Notes: a model not told the origin generated them from the letters alone. A stretch of DNA of 64,000 nt from UBA1731 sp045595285 (GCA_045595285.1 JAZOAC010000071.1:23573-87572); one strand, 5' to 3'; numbered from the stretch's first letter, positions 39,688-48,564 are shown. Numbers and translations: made by a program.

Positions 39688-40476
39688 ATGAACAGGATAC
39701 TTTTTGAGAAGAATGAAATCGTTGGTGGATGCGCGGTGTTTTCCGATGAACGCGCCGAACACGTGTTGAACGTGCTGCATGGCGCATCCGGACAGATTCT
39801 CAAGACCGGCGAGATAGATGGATTGATCGGGACGTCCGTCATAGAGGACATCCGTAATCTGCATGAGCGCGAACCGGGTTCGGCCCAGCGCGGCAATGGT
39901 CTTCTTGCCGGAGAGATTGCGGTCAGGTGTTCTCATTTCGAGACGGCTCCTGAACCGTGGATCGACCTGATTCTCGCTCCGCCGCGTCCGCGGGTGCTGA
40001 AGCGTCTTCTTCCGCAGCTGGCGGCGATGGGTGTCGGAAGGATCGTGCTTGTCGGGGCGGAGAAGGTGGAGAAGTCCTTCTGGGGCGCACAACTTGTGAA
40101 AGAGGAAGTGTACAGGCCTCTGCTCATCGACGGACTTATGCAATGCGGGACGACGTCCGTACCGACGATAAGGATAGAGAAGTCATTCCGGCGATACGCT
40201 GAATCGCGCATGACAGACGAATTTGCCGATAGCGAGAAGATTGTCGCTCATCCCTCTACGGATTTTGCCCGGACGCAAAGGGCCGAAGATTCGGGGTCTC
40301 GGTCTAATAGCCGTCCAGTCGTGGCCATAGGGCCCGAGGGCGGCTGGACGGATGGCGAGGTTGCTTTGCTTGAGACGAAAGGGTTTGCCCGTTATTCGCT
40401 GGGATCCCGCATTCTTCGCACCGATACGGCGACAATTGCGGTGATTGCCCAGCTTATGCAGGCGTTCAGAGTATGA
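39688..40476 (+). CDS. RsmE-family 16S rRNA methyltransferase, divergent copy
   Basis: 262 residues. RsmE methylates N3 of U1498 in 16S rRNA. SPOUT-fold motifs are visible: EPWIDLILAPPRPRVLKRLLPQLAAMGVGRIVLVGAEKVEKSFWG (family ...k.....i.KatElGv..i.p..), VVAIGPEGGWTDGEVALLETKGFARYSLGSRILRTDTATIAVIAQLM. The N-terminal PUA-like part is shorter and the SAM region matches RsmE well. It differs from the second copy at 50598, which is closer to the consensus, and has an insert between residues 130 and 200. The two copies are therefore paralogues. It overlaps the next gene by 4 bases. Confidence 0.8.
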   Translation: MNRILFEKNEIVGGCAVFSDERAEHVLNVLHGASGQILKTGEIDGLIGTSVIEDIRNLHEREPGSAQRGNGLLAGEIAVRCSHFETAPEPWIDLILAPPRPRVLKRLLPQLAAMGVGRIVLVGAEKVEKSFWGAQLVKEEVYRPLLIDGLMQCGTTSVPTIRIEKSFRRYAESRMTDEFADSEKIVAHPSTDFARTQRAEDSGSRSNSRPVVAIGPEGGWTDGEVALLETKGFARYSLGSRILRTDTATIAVIAQLMQAFRV

Positions 40477-43388
40477 ACCCACCGCCGCGACTCACTGTTA
40501 TTGAGGCGTCTGCCGGCACCGGCAAGACGTTCTCTCTCGTCACGCGTCTGCTCAGGCTCATCTTCGGGGGAACGGAGCCTGAGCGCATTGTCGCACTTAC
40601 GTTCTCCCGTGCGGCGGCGGGTGAGATATTCAACAGCTTCATCGAGCGTCTTTCGGATGCGGCGGCGGATGATGCCGTTGCGGCGGCAGAAAGCGACAGG
40701 GTCGCCGCCGGAAGGAGTCTGGCAAAGGGCGATTTCGCCGCAATGCTCAGGAAGGTGATCGAGCGTCAGCATCTGTCTCTGATAGGCACGCTCGACAGTT
40801 TCCTTATGAAGATAGTCCGCATGCTGCCGCTTGAGCTTGGACTGGAAGGCGAGATTTCGGTGCTCAGCGATTTCCGTGCGCCTGTTGAACAGGGCAGGCT
40901 TCTCGATGAGATGATGGCGCTTGAGAGCGATGATGCGAAGCTGCTCTATCGCGATGCGTTCCGCCTTGCCTTTGACGGTGACGGATCGAAGACGTTCCTT
41001 GAGGAGTTTGCGGGTTTCATTTCAGAGTGGCATCAGCGGTTCCGAGACATGCCGGAGCGCGAGGCGTGGGGTGTGGCGAAGCGGATATGGGGCGATGCCG
41101 CGCCTGACGGACTCGATGTGTCGATAGCCGATGTCCGGGCGTTGGCGGACGGGCTCTCCGCCTCTCCTGTCGCAGCGAAGCGTGGCGCGGACACATTCAT
41201 CAGGGCCGTGCGCGAGTTCAGCGGGACGGTGAAGGATGCTCCGAAGTGCATGAAGGACGAGCCTCTCGCGGCAGAGGCTGTGGCGCGGATGCACCGCTGG
41301 CGCATCGGACGGGCTCTGCGCCGGACCGAAGGCATCTTCAGGCTCATGTACACGTATGAGGCGGCGTACAGGATGAAGGTGCGTCAGCGCGGGTTGATCA
41401 CGTTCGATGACGTTCCGAGGCTGATCGGAAGCCTCGGTGCGGGAGTGCGTGCCCCTTTGGAGTACCGCATGGATGCGAAACTCGATCATTGGGCGCTTGA
41501 CGAGTTTCAGGATACAAGCCGTGGCCAGTGGTCGGCGTTGAGCAGCCTTATAGAGGAGAGCAGGCAGTCCGACGGAGGCAAAAGCGTGTTCATCGTCGGC
41601 GATCGCAAGCAGGCGATATACGAATGGCGCGGCGGCGACGTGCGCATTCTGGGCGAGCAGGTCGCGATGGCGGAGGAGAAGGGTTCGCTTGTCGAGTCGC
41701 GCCGCTATCTCGGACGAATCTCGGCGGCGGTGAACCTCATTTTCGACACGAAAACTATCCGTGGTGCGTTCAACATGGATGATGTCGGCGCGGAGTCCCA
41801 GTGGGAGTGTCCGGAGCACAGGAGCTTCAATGCAGAAAGCGAAGGCTTCGTAAATGTGATCCAGGCGGCAAAGTCGGGCTCGCAGGCAAAACAGAGCGAC
41901 TTCTTCGGTCCGATCGAGGATGAACTGAAGGCGGTCAGGCCCTGGGATCGCGGAATCACGAGTGCGATCCTCGTGCGCAACAACGGATTCGGCGAGGCGA
42001 TACTTGCGCATCTCAAGGCCAACGGAGTGGACAAGGTCGTATTTGAGGGTGACAGCGGAGTGATGGACTCTCCGGTGCTCGTCGCGTTCACGATGCTTCT
42101 GAAGCTTGCGGAGCATCCATGCGACGAATACGCGTATGCGTGCATCAGGCATTCGCCGATCGCCGCCGCCATGTTCCCTGACGGAATTCCGGATGCGTCT
42201 GGGCTTTCGGCAAGCTTGCTTGCGGATTTCACGCGGCTCGGAATGGTTAGAAAGTTCCGCGAGGTCCGCGAGGCGTTGAAGAAGGTCCCTGACACCTGGA
42301 ACGATTTCACAGAGGCGAGATTTGCAGATCTCATCAAGTGCGCCGCAGAGTTCGAGGATCTGAGGGATGAGACCGTAAGGCTTTCGGACTTCATCGAATA
42401 TCTCGCGGAGCATAGGCGCAGGGATTTCGCCGAAGAGGGCATGGTTCGCATCATGACGATGCATCAGTCCAAGGGACTGGGGTTCGACCATGTCATCGTT
42501 CCGTTCTACGAGTTCGACGATCTCTATGGCGGGCGGCATTCGGGTCCGTTGAAAGGAAATGATCCGGACTGGATTCTCGACAATCCGTCCGCAGATACCG
42601 ATGCCACCGATCCTGTGCTTGACGAGGCGGAGCGGAAACGGCGTCAGTCGCAGCTGTACGCATCGCTGTGCCTGGACTATGTTGCGCTCACGCGGGCGAA
42701 GAAGGCCCTTACCGTCATTCTGCATCCGCAGAACGCCAAACCGCCGCCGGAACCTGTCAGGTTCAGTGACTTGGTGCGGCTTGTCGGTCTTGAAACCGGC
42801 GGGGACAGGGAATGGTATCTCAAATGCGGACGGAAGGAACGACCTTGCAATGCCGCCGGCGGAATGCCGCCCCCTGTACGGAGGAAGCGTGAATGCGTCG
42901 CCAAGGCGCGTCCGAGCGAATCGTACATAACGGGACTTTCGGCGGACTGTCTGTTCATGGATGATTACGGTGCGGGTGCAGAATACGGCAAGGAAATGCA
43001 TGCGAAGTATGAAAAGGTCTCATGGATCGCGGCTGATGACGCAGAGGATGCCTTTGACAGGGTCTTTGTGAAGCCTGAGGGCTGCATTGAGCTTTGGCGT
43101 GAACGTTCGTATGAGCTTTTCGTGGATGGCGCATGGGAGTCCGGACAGTTTGACCGCGTCGTTTTCAGCGGTGAAGGTATGGGCCGCAAGGCCGAGATAT
43201 TCGATTTCAAGACAAACGCGAAGCGTTCTGGCGAATCCGTGGAGGACTACGAGGCGCGTATGCGCGAAACCTACCTGCCGCAGATGTCCGCATACAGAAG
43301 GGCGGTGCATCTTCTGTCAAACATCCCGGTGGAGCGCATATCGGCACATCTTCTGCTCACCCGCACTCGAACGGTTGTAGCAGTATGA
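40473..43388 (+). CDS. AddA/RecB-like helicase-nuclease
   Basis: 971 residues. UvrD/Rep-type superfamily 1 helicase: Walker A ASAGTGKTFSL at residues 12-22, VALTFSRAAAGEIFNSFIERL, Walker B-like HWALDEFQDTSRGQWSALSSLI, VFIVGDRKQAIYEWRGGDVRIL, and RIMTMHQSKGLGFDHVIVPF. The C-terminus contains a RecB-type nuclease (KAEIFDFKTNAKRSGE near residue 908 and LPQMSAYRRAVHLLS, family D.K......Y..Ql..Y..a). AddA and RecB act with AddB or RecC/D in double-strand-break repair; no partner is in the window. Starts in overlap with the RsmE copy. Confidence 0.85.
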   Translation: MNPPPRLTVIEASAGTGKTFSLVTRLLRLIFGGTEPERIVALTFSRAAAGEIFNSFIERLSDAAADDAVAAAESDRVAAGRSLAKGDFAAMLRKVIERQHLSLIGTLDSFLMKIVRMLPLELGLEGEISVLSDFRAPVEQGRLLDEMMALESDDAKLLYRDAFRLAFDGDGSKTFLEEFAGFISEWHQRFRDMPEREAWGVAKRIWGDAAPDGLDVSIADVRALADGLSASPVAAKRGADTFIRAVREFSGTVKDAPKCMKDEPLAAEAVARMHRWRIGRALRRTEGIFRLMYTYEAAYRMKVRQRGLITFDDVPRLIGSLGAGVRAPLEYRMDAKLDHWALDEFQDTSRGQWSALSSLIEESRQSDGGKSVFIVGDRKQAIYEWRGGDVRILGEQVAMAEEKGSLVESRRYLGRISAAVNLIFDTKTIRGAFNMDDVGAESQWECPEHRSFNAESEGFVNVIQAAKSGSQAKQSDFFGPIEDELKAVRPWDRGITSAILVRNNGFGEAILAHLKANGVDKVVFEGDSGVMDSPVLVAFTMLLKLAEHPCDEYAYACIRHSPIAAAMFPDGIPDASGLSASLLADFTRLGMVRKFREVREALKKVPDTWNDFTEARFADLIKCAAEFEDLRDETVRLSDFIEYLAEHRRRDFAEEGMVRIMTMHQSKGLGFDHVIVPFYEFDDLYGGRHSGPLKGNDPDWILDNPSADTDATDPVLDEAERKRRQSQLYASLCLDYVALTRAKKALTVILHPQNAKPPPEPVRFSDLVRLVGLETGGDREWYLKCGRKERPCNAAGGMPPPVRRKRECVAKARPSESYITGLSADCLFMDDYGAGAEYGKEMHAKYEKVSWIAADDAEDAFDRVFVKPEGCIELWRERSYELFVDGAWESGQFDRVVFSGEGMGRKAEIFDFKTNAKRSGESVEDYEARMRETYLPQMSAYRRAVHLLSNIPVERISAHLLLTRTRTVVAV

Positions 43389-43456
43389 ATCGCCAATCTT
43401 TCGCCTGTGTCCGCTGTGTCGGGCGCAGAGGCTTCGTCCTGTCTGAAAATCCGTAT

Positions 43457-43467
43457 TATGGTATAAT
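43457..43467 (+). promoter_or_regulatory. TATGGTATAAT promoter, leaderless
   Basis: Exact consensus; hexamer 43462-43467. Expected start near 43474, two bases before the ATG at 43476; no Shine-Dalgarno. Confidence 0.85.
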
Positions 43468-43475
43468 CTCCGGTC

Positions 43476-44249
43476 ATGAACAAGTGGATTACAATATTTG
43501 CGGTGGCGCTTGCGTGCGCCGGGTGTTTTGACAACAAGGGCAAACCTGAGGATGTGCCTACGGTGATTGGACTCAATGCGCTCGTCTCAACGAACCGTGC
43601 GGGCATTGTACGCGTAATTCTGCGCGGCGACAGGGGGGCAATCACGCAGGACGCGCTTTCTGGTCTCGACTCTGTGAAGATGATAGACCTTTCCGAACGG
43701 GGAACGGCGGCGGTTCCGCCGGAGGTGCTGAAGCTGAAGGGAATCAAGGAGTTCTATTTCGCCTCAAACGGAATGGTTTCAATCCCCGACCTTTCGGTTT
43801 GGGCGGACAGTCTCGACTATCTCAATCTGGACAACAATTCCATCAGGGAGATCCCGGCCAGCGTAGGGAGTCTCAAGAGACTCAAGTGGCTGCGCCTGAA
43901 CGGCAATGGCATCAAGGCGGTGCCTTCTGCTCTCGCATCGCTCAAGAACCTCCGCCGCATCTATCTGAAGCGCAATTCATTGAGCGAGATTCCTGAGGTC
44001 ATGAAGGAATGGATTGCGCTTGAGGATGTCTCCCTCGACGGCAATCCGATCACCGTTGTTCCGGACTGGCTTGTCGCCATGCCTAGACTTCGTGCCGTAT
44101 CCCTGAACGACACTCGCGTGACGAAACTCCCCGCAGATCTTTCCGCATGGAAGGATCTAGATATGCTTTCGCTCGGTTCTTGTCCGATTTCCAGGGAGGA
44201 GATGCGGCGCATCCGCGAGGCGCTTCCTGATGTCGCAATCGTGTTTTGA
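43476..44249 (+). CDS. Leucine-rich-repeat lipoprotein
   Basis: 257 residues. Lipoprotein signal ends in LACAGC (Cys17). From about residue 85, seven to eight leucine-rich repeats of ~23 residues follow (LDYLNLDNNSIREIPASVGSLKRL, LKWLRLNGNGIKAVPSALASLKNL, LRRIYLKRNSLSEIPEVMKEWIAL and so on), the LxxLxLxxNxIxxIP type seen in bacterial surface and effector proteins. It would be an outer-membrane or periplasmic binding protein. No cognate partner is visible. It follows the AddA-like gene but has its own promoter, so it is an independent unit with the NadD-HAD gene. Confidence 0.82.
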   Translation: MNKWITIFAVALACAGCFDNKGKPEDVPTVIGLNALVSTNRAGIVRVILRGDRGAITQDALSGLDSVKMIDLSERGTAAVPPEVLKLKGIKEFYFASNGMVSIPDLSVWADSLDYLNLDNNSIREIPASVGSLKRLKWLRLNGNGIKAVPSALASLKNLRRIYLKRNSLSEIPEVMKEWIALEDVSLDGNPITVVPDWLVAMPRLRAVSLNDTRVTKLPADLSAWKDLDMLSLGSCPISREEMRRIREALPDVAIVF

Positions 44250-44261
44250 TGGGTTTGTCCG

Positions 44262-45332
44262 ATGAAACGCATCGGGATATTCGGTGGCTCGTTCAATCCG
44301 ATACATTCGGGACATATCGGCGTCGCGCTGAAAGCGGCGGCGGAGTATCGTCTTGACCGTGTGCTTGTCATACCTGCGGCGTGCAACCCGTTCAAGGACG
44401 GCTGTGGCACGGATGCCTTGCGTTGGGCGCTTGTCAAATTCGCCTGCGCCCCGTACAAGGTTCTCGAACCGTGGGATTACGAACTGCGCAAGGGCGGCAG
44501 ATCGTATTCGATAGACACTGTCAGGATGGTTAGGGAACTCAATCCCGATGCAGAGCTATTTTTCGTCATCGGGGAGGACAATGTCCCGAACATCTCGCGT
44601 TGGAAGGATGCGGAAGAGCTTTCGAGACTTGTCACCTTCATCCCGTTTGCGCGTACCCCGGAATCTTCGACGGAGATCAGGGGGCGTATCGCGGCCGGCG
44701 AGCCAATAGGGGATATGGTGCCGCAGTCCGTGGCGGACTTTCTGGAGGCAAAGGCCGTCGTGTTCGATTTTGGTGGTGTGATATCCATGTCGCCGCGGAA
44801 TGACGGTTGGCAGCTTCTAGACTTCTGCAGATCGCTGGGGCTTTCTAGGGAGGCGTTTGACCAGGGGTGGGACAGGTACCGTGCGAAATGGGATGGAGGA
44901 GAATGTTCGTTCAAGGATATGTATGACATGACGTTTGCGGATGCGGGTTTGCCGATGCCGACGCCGGAGCAGCTTGATCGTCTATGGGAACTGGATGCCG
45001 TTGGGTGGGTAAAGGTGCTTTCGGCGGATACGCTTGCGCTGATGAGGGACCTGAAGTCTGCGGGAAAGAAGATCGGGTTGCTCTCCAACATGTCAGTAGA
45101 TTTCCATGAACGCCTTTTCGCCCCACGTTGTGCGGAATATCGGGCGCTTTTGGATGTTGAGGTGATTTCCGGAATGGTGCGAATGGTAAAGCCGGAGCGG
45201 ACGATATATGATCTGACAGCTTCCCGCCTTGGGGTGTCGCCGAAAGACATCCTATTTCTTGACGATACGGAAATGAACGTGCTTGCCGCCCGTAAATGTG
45301 GCTGGCGGTCTCAAGTGTACAGGGCTGAATGA
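44262..45332 (+). CDS. Nicotinate-mononucleotide adenylyltransferase fused to a HAD hydrolase
   Basis: 356 residues with two complete domains. Residues 1 to about 165 form NadD: GIFGGSFNPIHSGHIGVALKAA (HxGH at 15-18), the ATP-site segment with ELFFVIGEDNVPNISRWKDAEEL, and the conserved ESSTEIRGRI near the end. Residues ~167-356 are a HAD phosphatase: VVFDFGGVISM with nucleophile Asp169, LLSNMSVDF (motif II), MVKPERTIYDL (motif III Lys) and DILFLDDTEMNVLAARKCGW (motif IV). The Asp+2 acid is Gly, as in YihX-like sugar phosphatases. The fusion could couple NAD synthesis to dephosphorylation of a nucleotide, but no substrate can be deduced. It starts 12 bases after the LRR gene. Confidence 0.85.
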   Translation: MKRIGIFGGSFNPIHSGHIGVALKAAAEYRLDRVLVIPAACNPFKDGCGTDALRWALVKFACAPYKVLEPWDYELRKGGRSYSIDTVRMVRELNPDAELFFVIGEDNVPNISRWKDAEELSRLVTFIPFARTPESSTEIRGRIAAGEPIGDMVPQSVADFLEAKAVVFDFGGVISMSPRNDGWQLLDFCRSLGLSREAFDQGWDRYRAKWDGGECSFKDMYDMTFADAGLPMPTPEQLDRLWELDAVGWVKVLSADTLALMRDLKSAGKKIGLLSNMSVDFHERLFAPRCAEYRALLDVEVISGMVRMVKPERTIYDLTASRLGVSPKDILFLDDTEMNVLAARKCGWRSQVYRAE

Positions 45333-45374
45333 GCCCATGCTCTGTGGCGAGGCGACTGAATCCATAAGGAGAGA

Positions 45375-45411
45375 AAAAAGGCAGGCAGGCATCGTTGCGA
45401 GGCCTGCCTGC
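45375..45411 (-). terminator. Terminator of the rubrerythrin gene
   Basis: Perfect 10-base stem GCAGGCAGGC (45381-45390) and GCCTGCCTGC (45402-45411), 11-base loop. On the minus strand the stem is followed by CTTTTTTCTC, so it terminates transcription coming from rubrerythrin; on the plus strand it is only followed by TTCTGC. Confidence 0.8.
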
Positions 45412-45462
45412 TTCTGCTGAGCGTAGAGCGGAGTCTGATCAAAACCGCGCGCTGCGCCCGTT

Positions 45463-46014
45463 TTACTTGAAATAGCGGTTGAGGAGTCCTTCGAATCCAG
45501 CACCGTGGCGGGCTTCGTCTTTAGCCATTTCATGGACGGTGTCATGGATTGCGTCATATCCAAGTTCTTTTGCGCGCTTGGCGATCTCGAACTTGGCGGC
45601 GCATGCACCCTGCTCCGCATCGGCGCGGAGTTCCAGATTCCTTTTCGTGGAATTGGTCACGACCTCGCCGAGAAGTTCAGCGAACTTCGCAGCATGCTCG
45701 GCCTCTTCGAACGCATAGCGCTTGAACGCCTCGGCGATTTCCGGATAGCCTTCGCGCTCAGCCTGACGGGACATTGCGAGATACATTCCAACCTCGCAGC
45801 ACTCGCCGACGAAGTGATCCTTGAGTCCTTGCGTGACTTCGGCGTCCTCGACCTTGCCGTCGCCGATCTGGTGCTGGCAGGCCCAGGTCTTCTTGCCTGC
45901 GGCAATCAGCTGTTCCTTGAACTTGTCTCCAGCGACTCCACAGACAGGGCACTTTTCCGGAGGCATGTCGCCATTATGGACGTATCCACATGCCGGGCAA
46001 ACCCATTGCTTCAT
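45463..46014 (-). CDS. Reverse rubrerythrin (rubredoxin domain first)
   Basis: 183 residues from ATG 46014 (a start 6 bases upstream is possible but only 2 bases from the ribosome site AAAGGA). Residues 6-25 are a rubredoxin zinc-ribbon (CPAC...CPVC: Cys6, 9, 22, 25), and the rest is the four-helix diiron domain with HFVGECCEVGMYLAMSRQAEREGYPEIAEAF and the second ExxH pair (AFEEAEHAAKFAELL, MAKDEARHGAGFEGLL). Here the rubredoxin domain precedes the diiron domain, the reverse of classical rubrerythrin. Such proteins reduce peroxide and oxygen in anaerobes with NADH-dependent reductases. Confidence 0.92.
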   Translation of the reverse strand: MKQWVCPACGYVHNGDMPPEKCPVCGVAGDKFKEQLIAAGKKTWACQHQIGDGKVEDAEVTQGLKDHFVGECCEVGMYLAMSRQAEREGYPEIAEAFKRYAFEEAEHAAKFAELLGEVVTNSTKRNLELRADAEQGACAAKFEIAKRAKELGYDAIHDTVHEMAKDEARHGAGFEGLLNRYFK

Positions 46015-46098
46015 TTTCATGTTCCTTTCTTGATTGTTAGACCGCCGATTCTTTTTTCGGCAACCTTATGATAGATGTTTCCGTAAGCGATGCGCTGA

Positions 46099-46109
46099 AT
46101 TATATCAGA
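46099..46109 (-). promoter_or_regulatory. Extended -10 promoter of the rubrerythrin gene
   Basis: On the minus strand TCTGATATAAT, hexamer TATAAT at 46099-46104. Leader of about 80 bases. Confidence 0.65.
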
Positions 46110-46228
46110 AGCCATGAATTTTGTGTGCAACAATCATCGATTCCATGTGTGGGACTGACGGACCTTTTGGATATTTCCGCGCAAAACGCACGGATAGGCG
46201 AATGATTAAAGCGTGTTTCGCAAAGAAG

Positions 46229-46304
<76 letters not shown>

Positions 46305-46322
46305 ACAGCGGAAAAGGTGAAA

Positions 46323-46398
46323 TGGTAGGAGCGCAGGGATTCGAACCCTGGACCCAGTGATTAAGAGTCACTTGCTCTACCAGCTGAGCTACGCTCCC
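46323..46398 (-). tRNA. tRNA-Lys (CTT), CCA encoded
   Basis: 76 bases. Acceptor arm GGGAGCG with CGCTCCT (a terminal G-U pair), D-arm GCTCAGCTGGTAGAGC, anticodon loop CTCTTAA in the stem AGTGA/TCACT (anticodon CTT), T-arm GGTTCGAATCC, discriminator A, CCA. Confidence 0.97.
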
Positions 46399-46428
46399 AT
46401 CTCACATGTCCTCCAGACTCCCAAACAA

Positions 46429-46504
46429 TGGAGCGAGCTAAGGGACTCGAACCCTCGACAACCACCTTGGCAAGGTGGCACTCTACCAACTGAGTTAAGC
46501 TCGC
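46429..46504 (-). tRNA. tRNA-Gly (GCC), CCA encoded
   Basis: 76 bases. Acceptor GCGAGCT with AGCTCGC, D-arm with ACTCAGTTGGTAGAGT, anticodon loop TTGCCAA in the stem CCACC/GGTGG (anticodon GCC), T-arm GGTTCGAGTCC, discriminator T, CCA. First of a Gly-Lys-Phe operon. Confidence 0.97.
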
Positions 46505-46532
46505 AGACTTGGTGTCGTGAAAACAGGTGTGT

Positions 46533-46543
46533 AAGATACCATA
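46533..46543 (-). promoter_or_regulatory. TATGGTATCTT promoter of the tRNA operon
   Basis: On the minus strand TATGGTATCTT, hexamer at 46533-46538. Expected start near 46526, about 22 bases before the tRNA-Gly 5' end. Same element as the protein-gene promoters. Confidence 0.75.
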
Positions 46544-46594
46544 TCACGGCGTTCGTTGCAAGAGGTTTTTTTGAAAAAGTTTAAAAAAGTTTTT

Positions 46595-46605
46595 TATGGT
46601 AGAAT
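46595..46605 (+). promoter_or_regulatory. TATGGTAGAAT promoter, leaderless
   Basis: Hexamer TAGAAT 46600-46605; expected start near 46612, two bases before the ATG at 46614. Poly-T/A tract just upstream. Confidence 0.78.
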
Positions 46606-46613
46606 ATGGGGTC

Positions 46614-47375
46614 ATGTTTCCAAGAAAAATAAAAGTGTGCGATGCGTTTGGAATCCCGGTGTACCTGGATTTCTCTCTCGTCATCCTTCTGCTTCTCTTT
46701 GTGATGGACTTCGGGTCGTTTATCTATGGCCTGAGTTTTGCTCTTGCGCTGGCGCTTTCGATCGTCGCCCATGAGTTGGGGCATGCATTGACCGCTCGTG
46801 CGTTCGGCTACCGTACGCGTGACATTACGCTGTCTCTTCTTGGCGGGTGCGCGTCGCTCATTTCGTTGCCGCGCAAACCGTGGCAGGAGTTCCTGACTGC
46901 GTTCATGGGACCGGCGGTGTCTTTTGCGATTTCCGGTCTTGCATGGTTCTCTCTCTATTTCCTTCCCATTTCCAATCCATGGACCGCCAATACGCTCTAT
47001 TATACGATGTGGATGAATGTGATGCTCGGCGGATTCAATCTGCTTCCTGGTTTCCCGATGGATGGTGGACGCATCTTTCGTTCCATCGCGAGCATATTCA
47101 CGACGCGTGCGAAGGCCACGTATGCGGCGATGGTCGTCGGACGCGGTTTTGCGATCCTTCTTGGTCTGAGAGGTTTGCATTCGATCGTTTCCGGCGGAGG
47201 CTGGGGATTCATTTCAATTCTGATTGCGTGGATGATCTGGCGCGAAGGATGGCGCGAGTATCAGCTTGCGCGCATGGAGGAGAGTGCGTATGGAAGCTGG
47301 AACGGCTGGAGCGCACGTGTTTCTCCGCCGCCGTATGGAGGCGATGATGATGAAGTGGAGATCAGGAAGAATTGA
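46614..47375 (+). CDS. Site-2 protease family (M50) membrane metalloprotease
   Basis: 253 residues, five to six transmembrane helices. Zinc motif HELGH at residues 53-57 (VAHELGHALTARAFGY), and the third ligand in NLLPGFPMDGGRIFRSI. The HELGH-then-LLPGFPMDGGR arrangement is that of the SpoIVFB-like S2P group. Intramembrane cleavage of an anti-sigma factor or membrane protein would be the likely role, but no anti-sigma gene is nearby. CBS domains found in longer relatives are absent. ATG 46614 fixed by leaderless spacing; an upstream in-frame start is not preferred. Confidence 0.9.
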   Translation: MFPRKIKVCDAFGIPVYLDFSLVILLLLFVMDFGSFIYGLSFALALALSIVAHELGHALTARAFGYRTRDITLSLLGGCASLISLPRKPWQEFLTAFMGPAVSFAISGLAWFSLYFLPISNPWTANTLYYTMWMNVMLGGFNLLPGFPMDGGRIFRSIASIFTTRAKATYAAMVVGRGFAILLGLRGLHSIVSGGGWGFISILIAWMIWREGWREYQLARMEESAYGSWNGWSARVSPPPYGGDDDEVEIRKN

Positions 47376-47422
47376 GAGTTGGGTTTCTGGTTTCTAGTTT
47401 CTGGTAATGAAGTTGAGAGTTG
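47372..47422 (+). repeat. Short low-complexity direct repeats behind the M50 gene
   Basis: TTGAGAGTTG occurs at 47372-47381 and 47413-47422; between them TTTCTGG, TTTCTAG and TTTCTGG follow each other at 47384-47404. Looks like spacer microrepeats; no gene is disturbed except that the first copy covers the M50 stop codon. Confidence 0.5.
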
Positions 47423-47463
47423 ATTTATTGCAAACGATTAAACAAACAAGAAAGGTAAATGAA

Positions 47464-48564
47464 ATGGAAAATCTGAATGTAAAGCCGGCTGGTTCGTGCA
47501 TGTGGGACGCGGCGAGCCTTGGTGAGATCATGCTTCGTCTTGATCCCGGCGACGGACGCATCCACTGCACACGAGAGTTCAAAGTATGGGAAGGCGGCGG
47601 CGAATACAACGTTGTCCGCGGTCTGCGTCGCTGTTTTGGACTCAAAACGACGGCGGTTACGGCATTCGCCGACAATCCGGTGGGGCGTCTCGTCGAGGAC
47701 TTCATGCTCCAAGGCGGCGTCGACACCTCTCACGTGCACTGGGCGAAGTTCGACGGCATCGGGCGCGATGTCCGTAACGGACTCAACTTCGTGGAGCGCG
47801 GCTATGGCTGCCGTGGCGCACGTTCGTGTGCGGACCGCGGTCTTACGGCCGTATCCCAGCTCAAGCCCGGCATGATCGACTGGGAACAGCTTTTCGGCAA
47901 GGAGGGCGTACGCTGGTTCCATACGGGAGGCATTTTCGCTGCGCTCTCCGAGACGACTGCCGAGGTCGCGATCGAGGCTCTCAAAGCCGCCAAGAAGTAC
48001 GGCACGATCACGTCCTACGACCTCAATTACCGCGCTTCGCTCTGGAAGTCCATCGGCGGACAGTTCAAGGCCCAGGAGGTCAACCGCGAGATCGCCAAGT
48101 ATGTGGACGTGATGATTGGCAACGAGGAGGATTTCACGGCGGCGCTCGGCATTGAGGTCGAGGGCGTTGACGAGAACCTTACCACGCTTCCGATCGAAGG
48201 TTTCCGCCGCATGATCGAGACGGCGGTCAAGCAGTATCCTAACTTCAAGGCAGTTGCGACCACGCTCCGCAGCGTGAAATCCGCAACAATCAACGACTGG
48301 AGCGCACTCTGCTGGTACAAGGGTGAACTGCACCACTCCATCGAGCGTCCTGGTCTTGAGATATATGACCGTGTAGGCGGCGGTGACTCGTTCGCGTCCG
48401 GCCTCATCTACGGCTTCATGACGTTCGATGACGCCGAGAAGGCTGTGAACTATGGTGCGGCGCACGGCGCTCTAGCGATGACAACGCCTGGCGACACCTC
48501 GATGGCCACGAAGGCCGATGTCGAGAAGCTTGTCGGCGGTGGCGGTGCACGCGTTGATCGTTAA
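47464..48564 (+). CDS. kdgK: PfkB-family sugar kinase, 2-keto-3-deoxygluconate kinase-like
   Basis: 366 residues. N-terminal SLGEIMLRLDPGDG (family lGE.mlrl.P), VWEGGGEYNVVRGLRRCFGLKTTAVTAFADNPVGRLVEDFM, and the C-terminal PfkB ATP signature RVGGGDSFASGLIYGFM containing the catalytic Asp. The pattern of the first 80 residues resembles bacterial KdgK, which phosphorylates 2-keto-3-deoxygluconate in uronate breakdown. KdgK is usually ~310-340 residues, so this is a longer member. Start ATG 47464 follows AAAGG; an ATG 5 bases upstream is out of frame. No aldolase gene is next to it, so substrate is inferred from the family pattern. Confidence 0.75.
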   Translation: MENLNVKPAGSCMWDAASLGEIMLRLDPGDGRIHCTREFKVWEGGGEYNVVRGLRRCFGLKTTAVTAFADNPVGRLVEDFMLQGGVDTSHVHWAKFDGIGRDVRNGLNFVERGYGCRGARSCADRGLTAVSQLKPGMIDWEQLFGKEGVRWFHTGGIFAALSETTAEVAIEALKAAKKYGTITSYDLNYRASLWKSIGGQFKAQEVNREIAKYVDVMIGNEEDFTAALGIEVEGVDENLTTLPIEGFRRMIETAVKQYPNFKAVATTLRSVKSATINDWSALCWYKGELHHSIERPGLEIYDRVGGGDSFASGLIYGFMTFDDAEKAVNYGAAHGALAMTTPGDTSMATKADVEKLVGGGGARVDR

